A stretch of DNA of 64,000 bases. Source: Porphyrobacter sp. IPPAS B-1204. GTDB taxonomy: Bacteria > Pseudomonadota > Alphaproteobacteria > Sphingomonadales > Sphingomonadaceae. The position numbers were made by a program, and so were the translations under genes. Of this stretch, positions 1-9,591 are shown one piece after another; positions within the stretch are counted from its first letter, which is position 1, and each line of letters starts with the position of its first letter. Below the pieces are notes generated by a model. That model saw only the letters and a list, made by a program, of their open reading frames with translations. It did no database searches and was not told where the DNA came from. The stretch is from assembly GCA_003724185.1 (NCBI GenBank), contig RHGM01000003.1, forward strand, positions 372,001-436,000, given 5' to 3'.

Positions 1-3000
1 CACAGGTGCGTGCCGAAGATCTGAGCGGTCGGCATGAAGATGCGGCGCTGGCGGGTCCAGACCTGCGGGGCGTAGAAGGTGAAGCGGCAACCGGTCAGAT
101 CCTCGGCGAAGATCACACGGCCCGTGAAGGGCTTCACCAGCGAGGTCGAGATGCCGAGCGTGTCCTGCCCGGCGCGCTCGAACACCAGATCGGGGCTACC
201 GCGGGGATTGTCGGGCGAGCGCAGGATCTTGCCTACCGCCGAACCGAAGGGCTTCATCACCCGGTCCTGATAATCGCGCACCGCCGCCTTGAAGACCTCG
301 ATATCCGCCTTGGCATCGGGCAGGCGCGGCATGGTGCCCGGCCAGTAGAAATTCGCGCCCTCCCGCCTGCGGATCGCTTCAAGGCTGACGATGCCTTCAA
401 TCGCGTCTTCCAGCCCCAGCGATTGCAGGAATTCGCGCTGGCCATCGGTAGTGGTGGCGATGACAGAACGGGCGTTGAAGCGGCGTGCGGCTTCGATCAT
501 CTGCAGCCCGGTTTCGTCGAGCAGTTCGGACGATCCGGGGCCATAGAAGATCAGCACCGCCTCCCCGCCCCGCAGCGCGGCGCGGCGGAGCATGTCTTCC
601 GGGCTTGCCGTGCCCGGCTTGCCCATGAAGCTGAAGTGATAGCCGGACGATGCGCCGTAAAACGCCAGCGTCCCGCCTTCCGCGAGCAACTGGAACGAGC
701 GCGGAAAGGCGGTTTCGCCGGCATGGCTCACCACGTAATCGGCAAGCTTGCCGCCGTTCAGGGCCTTGTATTCCTCGACCAGCGGCGCGCCTGCGGCCTC
801 CCACGCAATCGCCTCGGCCTTGTCCTCCGGCACTACGCTGTAAAGGCCTGCAAAGCGCGCATCCTTGCGGTTGATCGCCCCGACCGCGCCCTGCACTTGC
901 GTGATGAAACTGGCGCGCTCCTCCGAGGACACCAGCCCCGTCACCTGCAAGCCGGTGCGCACCGACGACCGCAGCGCATCGAGCCCCGTCCCCGTCGCCG
1001 CGCCTTCAACGAACAGAGTCCGTCCGGGCGCGATCTGCAACGTGGTGAAGAGGCAGCGCGCAATCGTGCCGAGATTGAGCACATAGCTCCCTGCCTGCTC
1101 CAGTGTCAGATCGGGCGGCACCTTGTGCATCTGCGGGGCCTGCACAGTGAGGAACTGCGCATGGCTGCCAGTTTCGGTTTCGTAGCCCTGAATGCTGAAA
1201 TCGGCATACATCGGATCATTGCCGACCAGCGGGCTGAGAAGGTCATTGGTGCCCGAATAGACCGTCACCAGATCGCCAACCTTGATCCGCCCCTGCGCCC
1301 GCGTTTCGGACCCCAGCGCCGCTACCAAGGCGATGCCGCCTGATCCGGTGATCTGGACGTCTTCTTCGTGGCTGTCGAAGGGCGAGACGGGGATGCCGGT
1401 CAGCGCCCAGATGTCGTTGAAGTTGACCTCGCTGGTCAGCATGTAGAGCAGCGCCTCATTGGGCGCAGGCTCTGGCACGGCGACGATCAGCTCCTTCTCG
1501 TGGCTCGCAGGCGGGCCAAACCGCGGCGCGCCGGTGTCGGGATCGCGGGCGATGCCGAAGGCGTATTGGTGACGCGGGATCGGGGTCACGCCGGGATAAA
1601 ACGGCGCTCCCACAGGAAGCAGATCGCCTGCTGCCTCCAACGCCTGCGCACGCCTTTCGTGCTCGGCATCAATCCACACGCCATCGCGCCGCACCGGGAG
1701 CGGGGGCGCAACCTTGTCCATGAACTGGCGGATACCGGTCTTCCCGCCTTCGGGATCGACGATGGCATCGGCGAACAGCGCGGCTTCCTTGGCAAGGCCA
1801 GCGGTCATGCCCTGTTCAAGGCCCACGCGCACCGCTTCCAGCGCCCGCTCGCCCGCGCCGCCACGCCCGGCCCAATCGAGCTGGCGCAGGATGCGCTGGA
1901 GGAAGTGATCCTCCATCACCGCATCGAGCGACACCTCCGCCGCCGTATCCCAACGCTCCACCGCTGCCTGCCTTTCGGCAAAGGCCGCGCCCAGCGGGCT
2001 GTCCTCGCCATGCTTCACATAATCGCGCACCGCCGCATGGGCCGCCGAGAGCGCGTCCGCCGCGCCGCCGACCAGTTCATCGACGAAACCGATGGCTTCA
2101 GCGGCATCGGCATCAATGCTGCGCCCGCCCAGGATCAGGTCCATCGCATCGCGCAGGCCCTCCTCCCCGCGCCGGTCGATCAGCAGACGCGGCAGTCGCT
2201 GCGTGCCGCCGTATCCGGGCAGCAGCCGAAGGCGGATTTCGGGCTGGCCGAACCGCGCAACAGGCTCGGCAATGCGGTAATGGCAGGCGAGCGCGAACTC
2301 CATCCCGCCCCCCAGCGCCACGCCCTGCACCGCCGCGACGCAGGGCTTGCCCATGCGTTCGATGGTGCGGAAGGCGAGGTGCGCGTTATTGGGCAGCACC
2401 AGCGCTTCTTCGCGGGTGTGGATTTCTTCCAGCATCTGGCGGATGTCGGCCCCGGCGACGAAGGACGATGTGCCTTCACCGGTGAACACCACGGCGACCA
2501 CGTTTTCGTCACGCGCCAATGTGGACGTGACCAGCACCAGCTCGTCAATCGCACGTTCGTTGAGCGCGTTGACGGGCGGGTTGGTGACCGTGACGGTCGC
2601 AACCTGCTTGCCCGGCGCGACTGTGTTGTACTGAACGAGGAAATAGCGGTGCCGGTCGAACAGCGCCTGCTCGTCCGACATGCGCTGCTTGCGCTGCCAG
2701 TCGTTGATTACCGTGCGCAGCTCGTCCAAAGCTTCCGGGTTGCGCAGCGTCGTGACGTCGCCGACATCCTCGCCCACCACCAGCGCGCGGACCATGCGGC
2801 GCATGTATTTGCCCGAGCGGGTTTCGGGGAACTGCGAGACTTCGATGAAGTCGGCGGGCACCGCGACCGCGCCCTTTTCCGTGCGCACCAGATCGAACAG
2901 GCGGCGCTTGTCCTCGATGGTGAGCTTGCGCCCGGCGACAGGCACCACAAAAGCCAGCGGAGTCAGCCCCTTTTCGCGGTGCGGCGCGCCGACCACCAGC

Positions 3001-5243
3001 ACGTTGCCGACCGGCGAGTCCGGCGCCAGCGCCTTGTCGCGCAGCACCGCGCCTTCGATCTCCTCGGTGCCCATGCGGTGGCCCGAGACGTTGATCACAT
3101 CATCGCTGCGGCCATGGAGCGAGAACGAACCGTCCTCATGCTGGATGGCAAAATCGCCCTGGGTATAGGCCCATGCGCCCTTCCAGCGCCGCCAGTAACC
3201 ATCTTCCCACCGCGCCGCATCGCCGCGCCATGCCGGATCGATCCGGCCATCATCGACTTTGAAACCTTCGATATCGCCCCAGATCGTGCGGGCGAGATAG
3301 GGATAGGGCGCAGTGATGACGATTTCGCCCTTTTCGCCCATATCCGCCCGCCGCCAATTGACGCCGCCTGCATCCGTGCGGGTGAAAGGCGCATCGTCAG
3401 GCGGGGATGCCTCCTCGTCCTCAACCCACACATCGCCGACAATCCACGGCAGCGGATAGGCGTGTGCGTCCGGCCGCAGCGGGAAATCTTCGTTCCCGAA
3501 CATATGCGTCCACGCGATCCCGCCGTGCTCGGTCGCCCAATAGGAGTTGATGTAGCGCGGGGTGACGTGCTCCATCCCGAAGGCCTGCACAGAGGGGCTG
3601 ACCGGTTCGGCGCAGAAAGTCGCTACGCGAAGCCCGCCCATATCGTAACGCTGCAATTCGGCGAGGTTGGCCGGATCGGACATGATCGCCTTGAGGAAGG
3701 TCACGCCTGCCTTGAAGATCGTGACATTGTGCCGCTCGATCATCGAGGCAAAGCGGCCCGCGTGCGGGAATACGGGCGAACCTTCGCTCACCAGCGAGGT
3801 CACCCGCGTCATCAGCGGGGCGCAGATCAGATAGCTCTGCCCGGTGATCCAGCCCGGATCGGCCACCACGAACAGCGTATCGCCGGGCCGCGCATCGAAG
3901 CTGGCCGCCATCGTCTCGGCCACCCCTGCGGCATAGCCGTGCGAATGGACGATCCCCTTGGGCTTGCCGGTGCTGCCCGAGGTGTAGATGAAGAACATCG
4001 GATAGTCGGCATCGACCGGCATCGGCTTTGACGAAGCCCAGATCGCGCGGACGAAATCCACGTCGGGCAAAGCCAGCAATTCAGCCTCGCCTGAAACGGC
4101 GAAGCCTGCGGCCCGCGCCTTTTCCAGCACGGTCACCAGCGCCGCGTCAGTCAGCTCATGGCTCCAGCGGTCGCGTTCCTCACGCCAGATCACGTCAGGC
4201 TGCGCGGTGTGGCGGCACACGATCACGGCCTCGACGCGCGGCGGCAAGGTGACGAGGCTGGAGGCAATTGCAATCCGCACACGGGCGGCGTCAGCAGTGC
4301 TGATCCGGCCTTCTGCGCCGAGGTTAATGAGCGCCCGGCCAACGCCGCGCATGACGTCCGAACGGTCAACGGTGATCTCACCCGCGAGAGCCTCACGCAC
4401 GGTTTCGACGATGGTCGCCGCGTCGGCATCCGGCAGGCCCATGTCGAGCGCGGAGAGGATCGCCAGTGCGGTCGTCACTGGCACGAAATTGTCAAGCGCC
4501 GGGTCGGTATAGGCGTTCTTGAACGCCGCCACCTGCGCGTTGCGATAGGAGCCATCGCTGGTGACGATCACCCGCGCGCCGGTGTCGGCGATGCGGTCTG
4601 ACAGGGTCTTGTCGGAGAAGCCGCCGAACACGGCGGTATAGACCACGCCCATCCGCTTGGCCGCTTCGGTCCAGTAAATCTGCGGCACGATGCTCGGCAT
4701 GTTCAGGGCCATGCGATCGCCCGGCTTCAGGCCCAGCGCTTCCAGCGCGACGGCGCATTTGGCGACTTCCAGCAGCAGTTTCTTGCGGCTTACGGTAAAG
4801 CAATCAATCGGTGCGCCCTTGCCGCCATTGGCGGACATATCCCAGCGGTCGCCCTCAAAGATCAGCGCGGCTTCATCGCCGTGGCCGGCCAGCACGTGAC
4901 GATCCAGCTCGCTGAAGGCGGCATTGGTGCGCCCGCCGACAAACCAGCGCCAATGCGGCGCATTGCTGCCGTCAAAACCGCTGTGCCAGGGGGTGAAATC
5001 ATCCGGCAGATCCGGGCTGACCGGAGCGGCCGTGGCGGCATCCCAGCCGTGCCAGTGGCCATCTTCACCCTTGGCCAGCCACGCGCCCGCAGCACCGGCA
5101 TCGGCGAGGAACCAGTGCATGTTGCGTGCAGCGATGGCACCATGAAAGGCGCCGGGATCAGCCAGCGCGGCGCTGCGCATTGCCTCCCAATCGGCGCGGG
5201 TGCGCAAGCCGTCATTCAGCGCGGCAGGCGCGCCCTTGAGCAT
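1..5243 (-). CDS. pcs: Trifunctional propionyl-CoA synthase (C-terminus off the window)
   Basis: Converts 3-hydroxypropionate to propionyl-CoA in one multidomain enzyme: CoA ligation, dehydration to acrylyl-CoA, then NADPH-dependent reduction. About 1747 codons are visible and no stop is reached before base 1. Domains seen: an acetyl-CoA-synthetase-like N-terminal part with the adenylation loop YTSGSTGKPKG from residue 420 and the terminal RSGKYMRR motif with Lys near 812; an enoyl-CoA hydratase part with the oxyanion-hole segment GVALGGGMEF near 974-983; and a medium-chain-dehydrogenase-type reductase with a Gly-rich loop (EGAATGTG) near 1410. This order matches the known enzyme of Erythrobacter sp. 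NAP1, whose active sites share a closed chamber that retains reactive acrylyl-CoA. The ATG at 5243 is the first plausible start; the only purine-rich stretch lies about 20 bases upstream, so the start is not certain. Role (3-hydroxypropionate or related C3 assimilation) is inferred from the family. Confidence 0.9.
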   Translation of the reverse strand, partial: MLKGAPAALNDGLRTRADWEAMRSAALADPGAFHGAIAARNMHWFLADAGAAGAWLAKGEDGHWHGWDAATAAPVSPDLPDDFTPWHSGFDGSNAPHWRWFVGGRTNAAFSELDRHVLAGHGDEAALIFEGDRWDMSANGGKGAPIDCFTVSRKKLLLEVAKCAVALEALGLKPGDRMALNMPSIVPQIYWTEAAKRMGVVYTAVFGGFSDKTLSDRIADTGARVIVTSDGSYRNAQVAAFKNAYTDPALDNFVPVTTALAILSALDMGLPDADAATIVETVREALAGEITVDRSDVMRGVGRALINLGAEGRISTADAARVRIAIASSLVTLPPRVEAVIVCRHTAQPDVIWREERDRWSHELTDAALVTVLEKARAAGFAVSGEAELLALPDVDFVRAIWASSKPMPVDADYPMFFIYTSGSTGKPKGIVHSHGYAAGVAETMAASFDARPGDTLFVVADPGWITGQSYLICAPLMTRVTSLVSEGSPVFPHAGRFASMIERHNVTIFKAGVTFLKAIMSDPANLAELQRYDMGGLRVATFCAEPVSPSVQAFGMEHVTPRYINSYWATEHGGIAWTHMFGNEDFPLRPDAHAYPLPWIVGDVWVEDEEASPPDDAPFTRTDAGGVNWRRADMGEKGEIVITAPYPYLARTIWGDIEGFKVDDGRIDPAWRGDAARWEDGYWRRWKGAWAYTQGDFAIQHEDGSFSLHGRSDDVINVSGHRMGTEEIEGAVLRDKALAPDSPVGNVLVVGAPHREKGLTPLAFVVPVAGRKLTIEDKRRLFDLVRTEKGAVAVPADFIEVSQFPETRSGKYMRRMVRALVVGEDVGDVTTLRNPEALDELRTVINDWQRKQRMSDEQALFDRHRYFLVQYNTVAPGKQVATVTVTNPPVNALNERAIDELVLVTSTLARDENVVAVVFTGEGTSSFVAGADIRQMLEEIHTREEALVLPNNAHLAFRTIERMGKPCVAAVQGVALGGGMEFALACHYRIAEPVARFGQPEIRLRLLPGYGGTQRLPRLLIDRRGEEGLRDAMDLILGGRSIDADAAEAIGFVDELVGGAADALSAAHAAVRDYVKHGEDSPLGAAFAERQAAVERWDTAAEVSLDAVMEDHFLQRILRQLDWAGRGGAGERALEAVRVGLEQGMTAGLAKEAALFADAIVDPEGGKTGIRQFMDKVAPPLPVRRDGVWIDAEHERRAQALEAAGDLLPVGAPFYPGVTPIPRHQYAFGIARDPDTGAPRFGPPASHEKELIVAVPEPAPNEALLYMLTSEVNFNDIWALTGIPVSPFDSHEEDVQITGSGGIALVAALGSETRAQGRIKVGDLVTVYSGTNDLLSPLVGNDPMYADFSIQGYETETGSHAQFLTVQAPQMHKVPPDLTLEQAGSYVLNLGTIARCLFTTLQIAPGRTLFVEGAATGTGLDALRSSVRTGLQVTGLVSSEERASFITQVQGAVGAINRKDARFAGLYSVVPEDKAEAIAWEAAGAPLVEEYKALNGGKLADYVVSHAGETAFPRSFQLLAEGGTLAFYGASSGYHFSFMGKPGTASPEDMLRRAALRGGEAVLIFYGPGSSELLDETGLQMIEAARRFNARSVIATTTDGQREFLQSLGLEDAIEGIVSLEAIRRREGANFYWPGTMPRLPDAKADIEVFKAAVRDYQDRVMKPFGSAVGKILRSPDNPRGSPDLVFERAGQDTLGISTSLVKPFTGRVIFAEDLTGCRFTFYAPQVWTRQRRIFMPTAQIFGTHL

Positions 5244-5554
5244 GGTATTGACAGAAATGACGCCATTCCCCCGATAATCGCAAAAACTCGCAGTGCGCGT
5301 GTCCCATACGCTCAGCGGCTATGCAGCAAAATTACACGACACGGCCGTCTGGGGCAAGAAAATGCCACCATCTGCGCACTCGAAAACAACGCAGCCTTGG
5401 AAGATCAGTTCCGTGCATCTTGTCGTGAAATTTCTTCAACTCGGCCCCGCCATTTGGCCGGGGGGTTAGCTGTAACGGTTTATCAATCACGTCTGGGTTA
5501 ACAGAGGATGGAACGGGTGAATTGCTCCACCCCGCTCCGGACCGAGGACGAAGC
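5244..5554. promoter_or_regulatory. Divergent intergenic region between pcs and the c-di-GMP gene
   Basis: About 310 bases between two divergently read genes; it must hold both promoters. I see no conserved ORF, riboswitch or clear operator. An imperfect hairpin of CCCCGCC / GGCCGGGG type lies near 5443-5468, but I cannot assign -35/-10 boxes with confidence. Confidence 0.4.
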
Positions 5555-7747
5555 ATGGCACTGGGCTTTCTCAAAACCACACGTGAAACCAAAAGTCCGG
5601 CTCATGAGGCGCGCGGTGCCGCACATGATCAGCGGTCCGATCGCGCCGTGGTGCTCGGCGAGGTCGAAGAACTGGGCATCGGCATGTTCTGGGCCACCGA
5701 TGCCGAAGGCAATCTCAGCTTCCTCTCGCAGCGCGCACTGGCTGATCTGGGTGTCGAGACAGAAACACTGATCGGCAAGCCGCTGACCGCGGTGTTCAGC
5801 GATATCGATGACGATGCGGGCGGCCCGACCCAGCGCAGCCTGGCCTTCAAGCTGAAGGCGCGGTCCAAGCTCGAGGAGCAGATCGTCGCTGTCCCCACCG
5901 GGCGCGGCACCACACGCTGGTGGCGGCTCAACGGACGGCCGCTGCTCGATGCGGATGGCAGATTCCGGGGTTATCGCGGCAGTGCGGTCGATATCTCCAG
6001 CCAATATGCCTACGAAACCCAGGTCGCGCGGCAATCGCAGGTCGATGAGCTGACGGGTCTTGCCAACCGCCGCAAGCTGAATGAACGCCTGTCTGCGATG
6101 CTGGCTGCCTTTCGTGTCAGCCAGCGCAGCTGCGCGCTGATGATGCTCGATCTCGACCGCTTCAAGCAGGTCAACGACACGATGGGTCACCCGGCGGGCG
6201 ACGAACTGCTCAAGCAGGTGGCACAGCGCCTGACCTCGATCGTCAAGGACCACGGCGAAGTGGGCCGTCTGGGCGGGGACGAGTTTCAAGTGCTGCTGCC
6301 CGATATGGACGACCGCGGCACATTGGGCGAACTGGCTAACCGCATCGTCCAGTCAGTATCGCAGCCTTACCAGATCAACGGACGCCGGGCGATTATCGGC
6401 ACGTCGGTGGGGATCGCGATTGCGCCCTATGACGGGGTCGAGGCCGACGAGCTGACCCGTGCTGCCGACATGGCGCTGTATTCCGCCAAGGAAACGCGTG
6501 GCGGCACCTTCTGCTTCTTCACCAGCGAGCTGCGCGACGCGGCCTCGAAGACCGCGCTGCTGGGAGAGAGGCTGCGCGACGCGGTCGACCGGGACGAGCT
6601 GACGCTGGCCTATCAACCACTGGTTGATCCCGTCACCAATGAGGTCAAGTGCTTCGAAGCGCTGCTGCGCTGGCATGACGAGGAAGAAGGCGACATTTCG
6701 CCCGCGCAGTTCATTCCTGTGGCAGAGAACGACGATCTCATCATCCGGATTGGCGAGGCTGCGCTTAAAAAGGCCTGCATGGACGCGCTGGCCTGGCCGG
6801 AATTCGTCAAGGTCGCGGTCAATGTCTCGGCCAAGCAGTTCATCCGTCCCGGCTATCGCAAGGCGGTGGCAGCGGCGCTGCAAGCTTCGGGCCTGTCACC
6901 GGGCCGGCTGGAGCTGGAGATTACCGAAAGCGTTTTCGTGGGCGACCTCGAAACGGTCGATGCGATCTTCCGCGATCTCAAGAAGCTGGGGGTCCGGCTG
7001 GCGCTTGACGATTTCGGCACCGGCTATTCGTCGCTCGGCTATCTCAAGCACGGCCATTTCAACAAGATCAAGATCGACCAGAGCTTCGTGCGCGGCTGCA
7101 CCGAAAATGGTGACATCAACCCGGCGATCATCACCGCCATTGTCGCGCTGGCCAAGGCGCTCGGCATGGAAACCGTGGCCGAAGGCGTCGAGGCGATGGA
7201 CGAGCTTGAGCTGGTCAAGGCCCGCGGGGCCGATCTGGTGCAGGGCTACATCTATTCGCGCCCCTTGTCGCAGGAACAGGTCCTGGCCCAGTTCGCCGAA
7301 GGCAACACCCTGTTCAAGGCCAGCGGTCCGCCGCGCCACCGCGCCGAACGCATCACCATCTTCCGCAAGGTGGGGCTGATCCACGAGGATCACTATTACG
7401 ACGTGATCCTGCGCAACCTGTCCAAGACGGGCGCGCGCATCACGGGGCTGGCCGGCGTGCCGGTCGGCACCGACGTGGTGCTCGATCTCGGGCATGGGCA
7501 GCTGGTGGTGAGCAAGGTGGTCAACGCCACAGAAAACAGCCAGGGTCTGCAGTTCGAAACGCCGCTGATCAGCGATGGCGGCGGCGGGTTCATGACCCGG
7601 CACCGCATCTCGCCCTATTCGCTGGCCGAGGCCGGTATCCCGCTGGCGGCGCTGGGCGCGGGGGCCTTCCCGCTCGCCAAATGGCGCGAGGCGAACAAGA
7701 CAATCCCCAAGTTCGTGCAGCTGGAATTGAGCGCACCGGGAGGATAA
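5555..7747 (+). CDS. PAS-GGDEF-EAL-PilZ cyclic-di-GMP signalling protein
   Basis: A 730-residue cytoplasmic protein expected to make and/or break c-di-GMP and also bind it. Domain order: PAS near residues 25-140; GGDEF with intact GGDEF at 240-244; EAL with intact EAL at 368-370 and DDFGTGYSS from 485; and a C-terminal PilZ-like domain from about 594 with a basic Arg cluster followed by NLSKTG, fitting (D/N)xSxxG. The position five residues before GGDEF lacks the RxxD inhibitory I-site. Both catalytic signatures look complete, so which activity dominates cannot be read from sequence. I chose ATG 5555 because GAGGA lies about 10 bases upstream; an alternative in-frame start at 5522 would add 11 residues. 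No transmembrane segment is seen. Convergent with queF. Confidence 0.9.
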   Translation: MALGFLKTTRETKSPAHEARGAAHDQRSDRAVVLGEVEELGIGMFWATDAEGNLSFLSQRALADLGVETETLIGKPLTAVFSDIDDDAGGPTQRSLAFKLKARSKLEEQIVAVPTGRGTTRWWRLNGRPLLDADGRFRGYRGSAVDISSQYAYETQVARQSQVDELTGLANRRKLNERLSAMLAAFRVSQRSCALMMLDLDRFKQVNDTMGHPAGDELLKQVAQRLTSIVKDHGEVGRLGGDEFQVLLPDMDDRGTLGELANRIVQSVSQPYQINGRRAIIGTSVGIAIAPYDGVEADELTRAADMALYSAKETRGGTFCFFTSELRDAASKTALLGERLRDAVDRDELTLAYQPLVDPVTNEVKCFEALLRWHDEEEGDISPAQFIPVAENDDLIIRIGEAALKKACMDALAWPEFVKVAVNVSAKQFIRPGYRKAVAAALQASGLSPGRLELEITESVFVGDLETVDAIFRDLKKLGVRLALDDFGTGYSSLGYLKHGHFNKIKIDQSFVRGCTENGDINPAIITAIVALAKALGMETVAEGVEAMDELELVKARGADLVQGYIYSRPLSQEQVLAQFAEGNTLFKASGPPRHRAERITIFRKVGLIHEDHYYDVILRNLSKTGARITGLAGVPVGTDVVLDLGHGQLVVSKVVNATENSQGLQFETPLISDGGGGFMTRHRISPYSLAEAGIPLAALGAGAFPLAKWREANKTIPKFVQLELSAPGG

Positions 7748-7819
7748 TGTTCCACGGGAAACACTGGTCTGGCGGGGGTCTGAGAGGGGTCTAGACCGGC
7801 CAAGGCCCAGTCTGGCCGC

Positions 7820-8293
7820 TCACCCGCGCCCGCGATAGGGGGCCACACCCTGATCTGGAAGCCACAGGCCTTCGGGCGGCTGGCCGGACTGCCAGAACAC
7901 ATCGATCGGGATGCCGCCGCGCGGATACCAGTAGCCGCCGATGCGCAGCCATTGCGGGCGCATTTCCTCGAACAGGCGCACCCCGATCCCCACGGTCACA
8001 TCCTCGTGAAAGCCGTTGTGGTTGCGGAAAGACCCGAGAAACAGCTTCAGGCTTTTGCTTTCGACGATGGTCTCGCCCGGCACATAATCGATCACCAGAT
8101 GGGCAAAATCGGGCTGGCTGGTGACCGGACACAGCGAGGTGAACTCCGGCGAGACGAACCGCACCAGATAGGTCAGGCCGGGGCGCGGATTGGGAACGTA
8201 GTCGAGCACCGCCTCCTCGGGCGAGGCGGGGAGCGGCGTGTCCTTGCCCAGAAATTGCGGGGTCGGCTTATTCGAAGGAGGTGTGCTTTCCAT
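7820..8293 (-). CDS. queF: NADPH-dependent preQ0 reductase QueF (short type)
   Basis: Reduces 7-cyano-7-deazaguanine (preQ0) to preQ1 in queuosine tRNA modification. The 157-residue length fits the short single-domain (YkvM-like) QueF class. The catalytic Cys lies at position 55 in [12 protein letters not shown] with the acid Asp at 62, matching the family numbering, and the substrate/NADPH-binding segment [15 protein letters not shown] is intact. The ATG at 8293 is preferred to one 21 codons upstream because family similarity begins soon after it; no strong ribosome site is visible. The 144 bases to the divergent gene at 8438 contain no recognisable preQ1 riboswitch. Confidence 0.93.
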   Translation of the reverse strand: MESTPPSNKPTPQFLGKDTPLPASPEEAVLDYVPNPRPGLTYLVRFVSPEFTSLCPVTSQPDFAHLVIDYVPGETIVESKSLKLFLGSFRNHNGFHEDVTVGIGVRLFEEMRPQWLRIGGYWYPRGGIPIDVFWQSGQPPEGLWLPDQGVAPYRGRG

Positions 8294-8437
8294 GCCGCGC
8301 TGTTGCCCCGATCCGCCGCGCTTCGCAAGCGTTGAACTGGACGCGAGGGGTGGCAAATCCCTATGGGGGACAGGCGCGGTTCACACCTGCGTCCGCACAT
8401 ATTGCCATCCTTCGCCCCAGCCGAGCCATTCCGCGTC

Positions 8438-9544
8438 ATGATCCGCCTGTCCACCCGCTTGCTTGTTACACTGATCGCTGTTGCCGCGCCTCTTGCTGCG
8501 CAGGCGCAACCGGGGACGTTCACGCTTCCCACCCCCACGCCGACGCCCACCCCCGCTCCCGCGGGGCCGGCTGACGAGCGTGCGGGCGTTCCCATCCCGC
8601 CGCGTGCCCAGCCGACCGCCACGCCGGAGCCGCGCCCGGCCGAACGCCCGCGGGTGCTGGCAACTCCGATCCTTCAGCCGGTCCCTTCGCCAGCGCCCGT
8701 CCAGCGTGCGCCCGCAGCTTCGCCCACGCGCGGCAGCGATCCGGCCGCATCATCGTCCGCCCCGGAAGCTGCGCCCGCACCCGAGGCTTCACAGGAAGCC
8801 CCCTTGCCCGCCGCTCCGGGCGATCAGCCTGCGCTTTTGCTGCCGTCAGATGACATTCCCATAACTCCCTTCGGCACAGGGGAAGACCTGCTTGAACAGT
8901 CCGCTCTCCCCGGCTGGTGGCCCTACGCCGCAGGCGGGCTTGGCGCGCTGGTGCTGCTTGGCGGGGCGGCGTTGGTGCGGCGTCGCCGCAAGCCCAAAAC
9001 GCTGCGCCTCGCCGGGCCGCTTGCCGCGCCTGCCGGACCAGACATGGCCGACGAACAGCCCCGCCTTGATCTCACGCTCGAGATAACCTCGGCGACCCGC
9101 AGCGTGATGATGTTCACCGTGGAATACCGCCTCACCATCGCCAACCGGTCGCAGCGCGCAGTCACCGATCTCAACGCCGCCGTGCAACTCGCCTGCGCAC
9201 GGGCGAGCGCCGCAAACGCCCCCTCCCCCGGCGCGGCGCAGGGGCTCTCCAAGATCGAGCGTGTCGGCCCGCACCAGGCGCGCAGCATCACCGGTCAGGT
9301 GCAACTGCCCCTCTCCGCGATTGCGCCAATGCGGCAGGGGACAACGCCGATGTTCATCCCGTTGATCCACATCACGCTGGAAGGGGCAGGGCTGCGCGCA
9401 CTGGATAAGAGCTTTGTGATCGGCACACCCAGCGGCGGTGGCGCTGGGCGGGTGCATCCGATCCTGCTCGACCAGCCGCCCGGCGCGGTCCCCGGACTGG
9501 TGGCGCAGCCCATCGCCATTCCGCCCGTTTCCAACGCTGCCTGA
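8438..9544 (+). CDS. Exported membrane-anchored protein with Pro-rich linker, unknown function
   Basis: A 368-residue protein I do not recognise. It has an N-terminal signal peptide ending in AQAQ, then about 130 residues rich in Pro/Ala/Thr with PT repeats, a transmembrane helix near residues 165-185 followed by a basic RRRRK stop-transfer stretch, and a globular C-terminal part of roughly 170 residues. The layout predicts a low-complexity periplasmic stalk and a cytoplasmic C-terminal domain. The ATG at 8438 is chosen because the signal peptide begins there; an upstream in-frame start would put 25 uncharacteristic residues in front of it. It lies 47 bases before the sulfurtransferase gene. 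Confidence 0.75.
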   Translation: MIRLSTRLLVTLIAVAAPLAAQAQPGTFTLPTPTPTPTPAPAGPADERAGVPIPPRAQPTATPEPRPAERPRVLATPILQPVPSPAPVQRAPAASPTRGSDPAASSSAPEAAPAPEASQEAPLPAAPGDQPALLLPSDDIPITPFGTGEDLLEQSALPGWWPYAAGGLGALVLLGGAALVRRRRKPKTLRLAGPLAAPAGPDMADEQPRLDLTLEITSATRSVMMFTVEYRLTIANRSQRAVTDLNAAVQLACARASAANAPSPGAAQGLSKIERVGPHQARSITGQVQLPLSAIAPMRQGTTPMFIPLIHITLEGAGLRALDKSFVIGTPSGGGAGRVHPILLDQPPGAVPGLVAQPIAIPPVSNAA

Positions 9545-9591
9545 CCGCCGAAGCTTGGCAGGGGGCGTCCTGCAAGGCTAGGGTCGGCTTC

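Noticed and set aside
1368-4031. 887-codon open frame on the plus strand opposite pcs
   Set aside because: High-GC antisense shadow; its residues (Arg/His/Ala-rich) match no family, while the opposite frame has clear ligase and hydratase motifs.
8294-8437. Possible preQ1 riboswitch upstream of queF
   Set aside because: No preQ1 aptamer pattern (short stem with A-rich tail) could be found in the leader on the queF strand.
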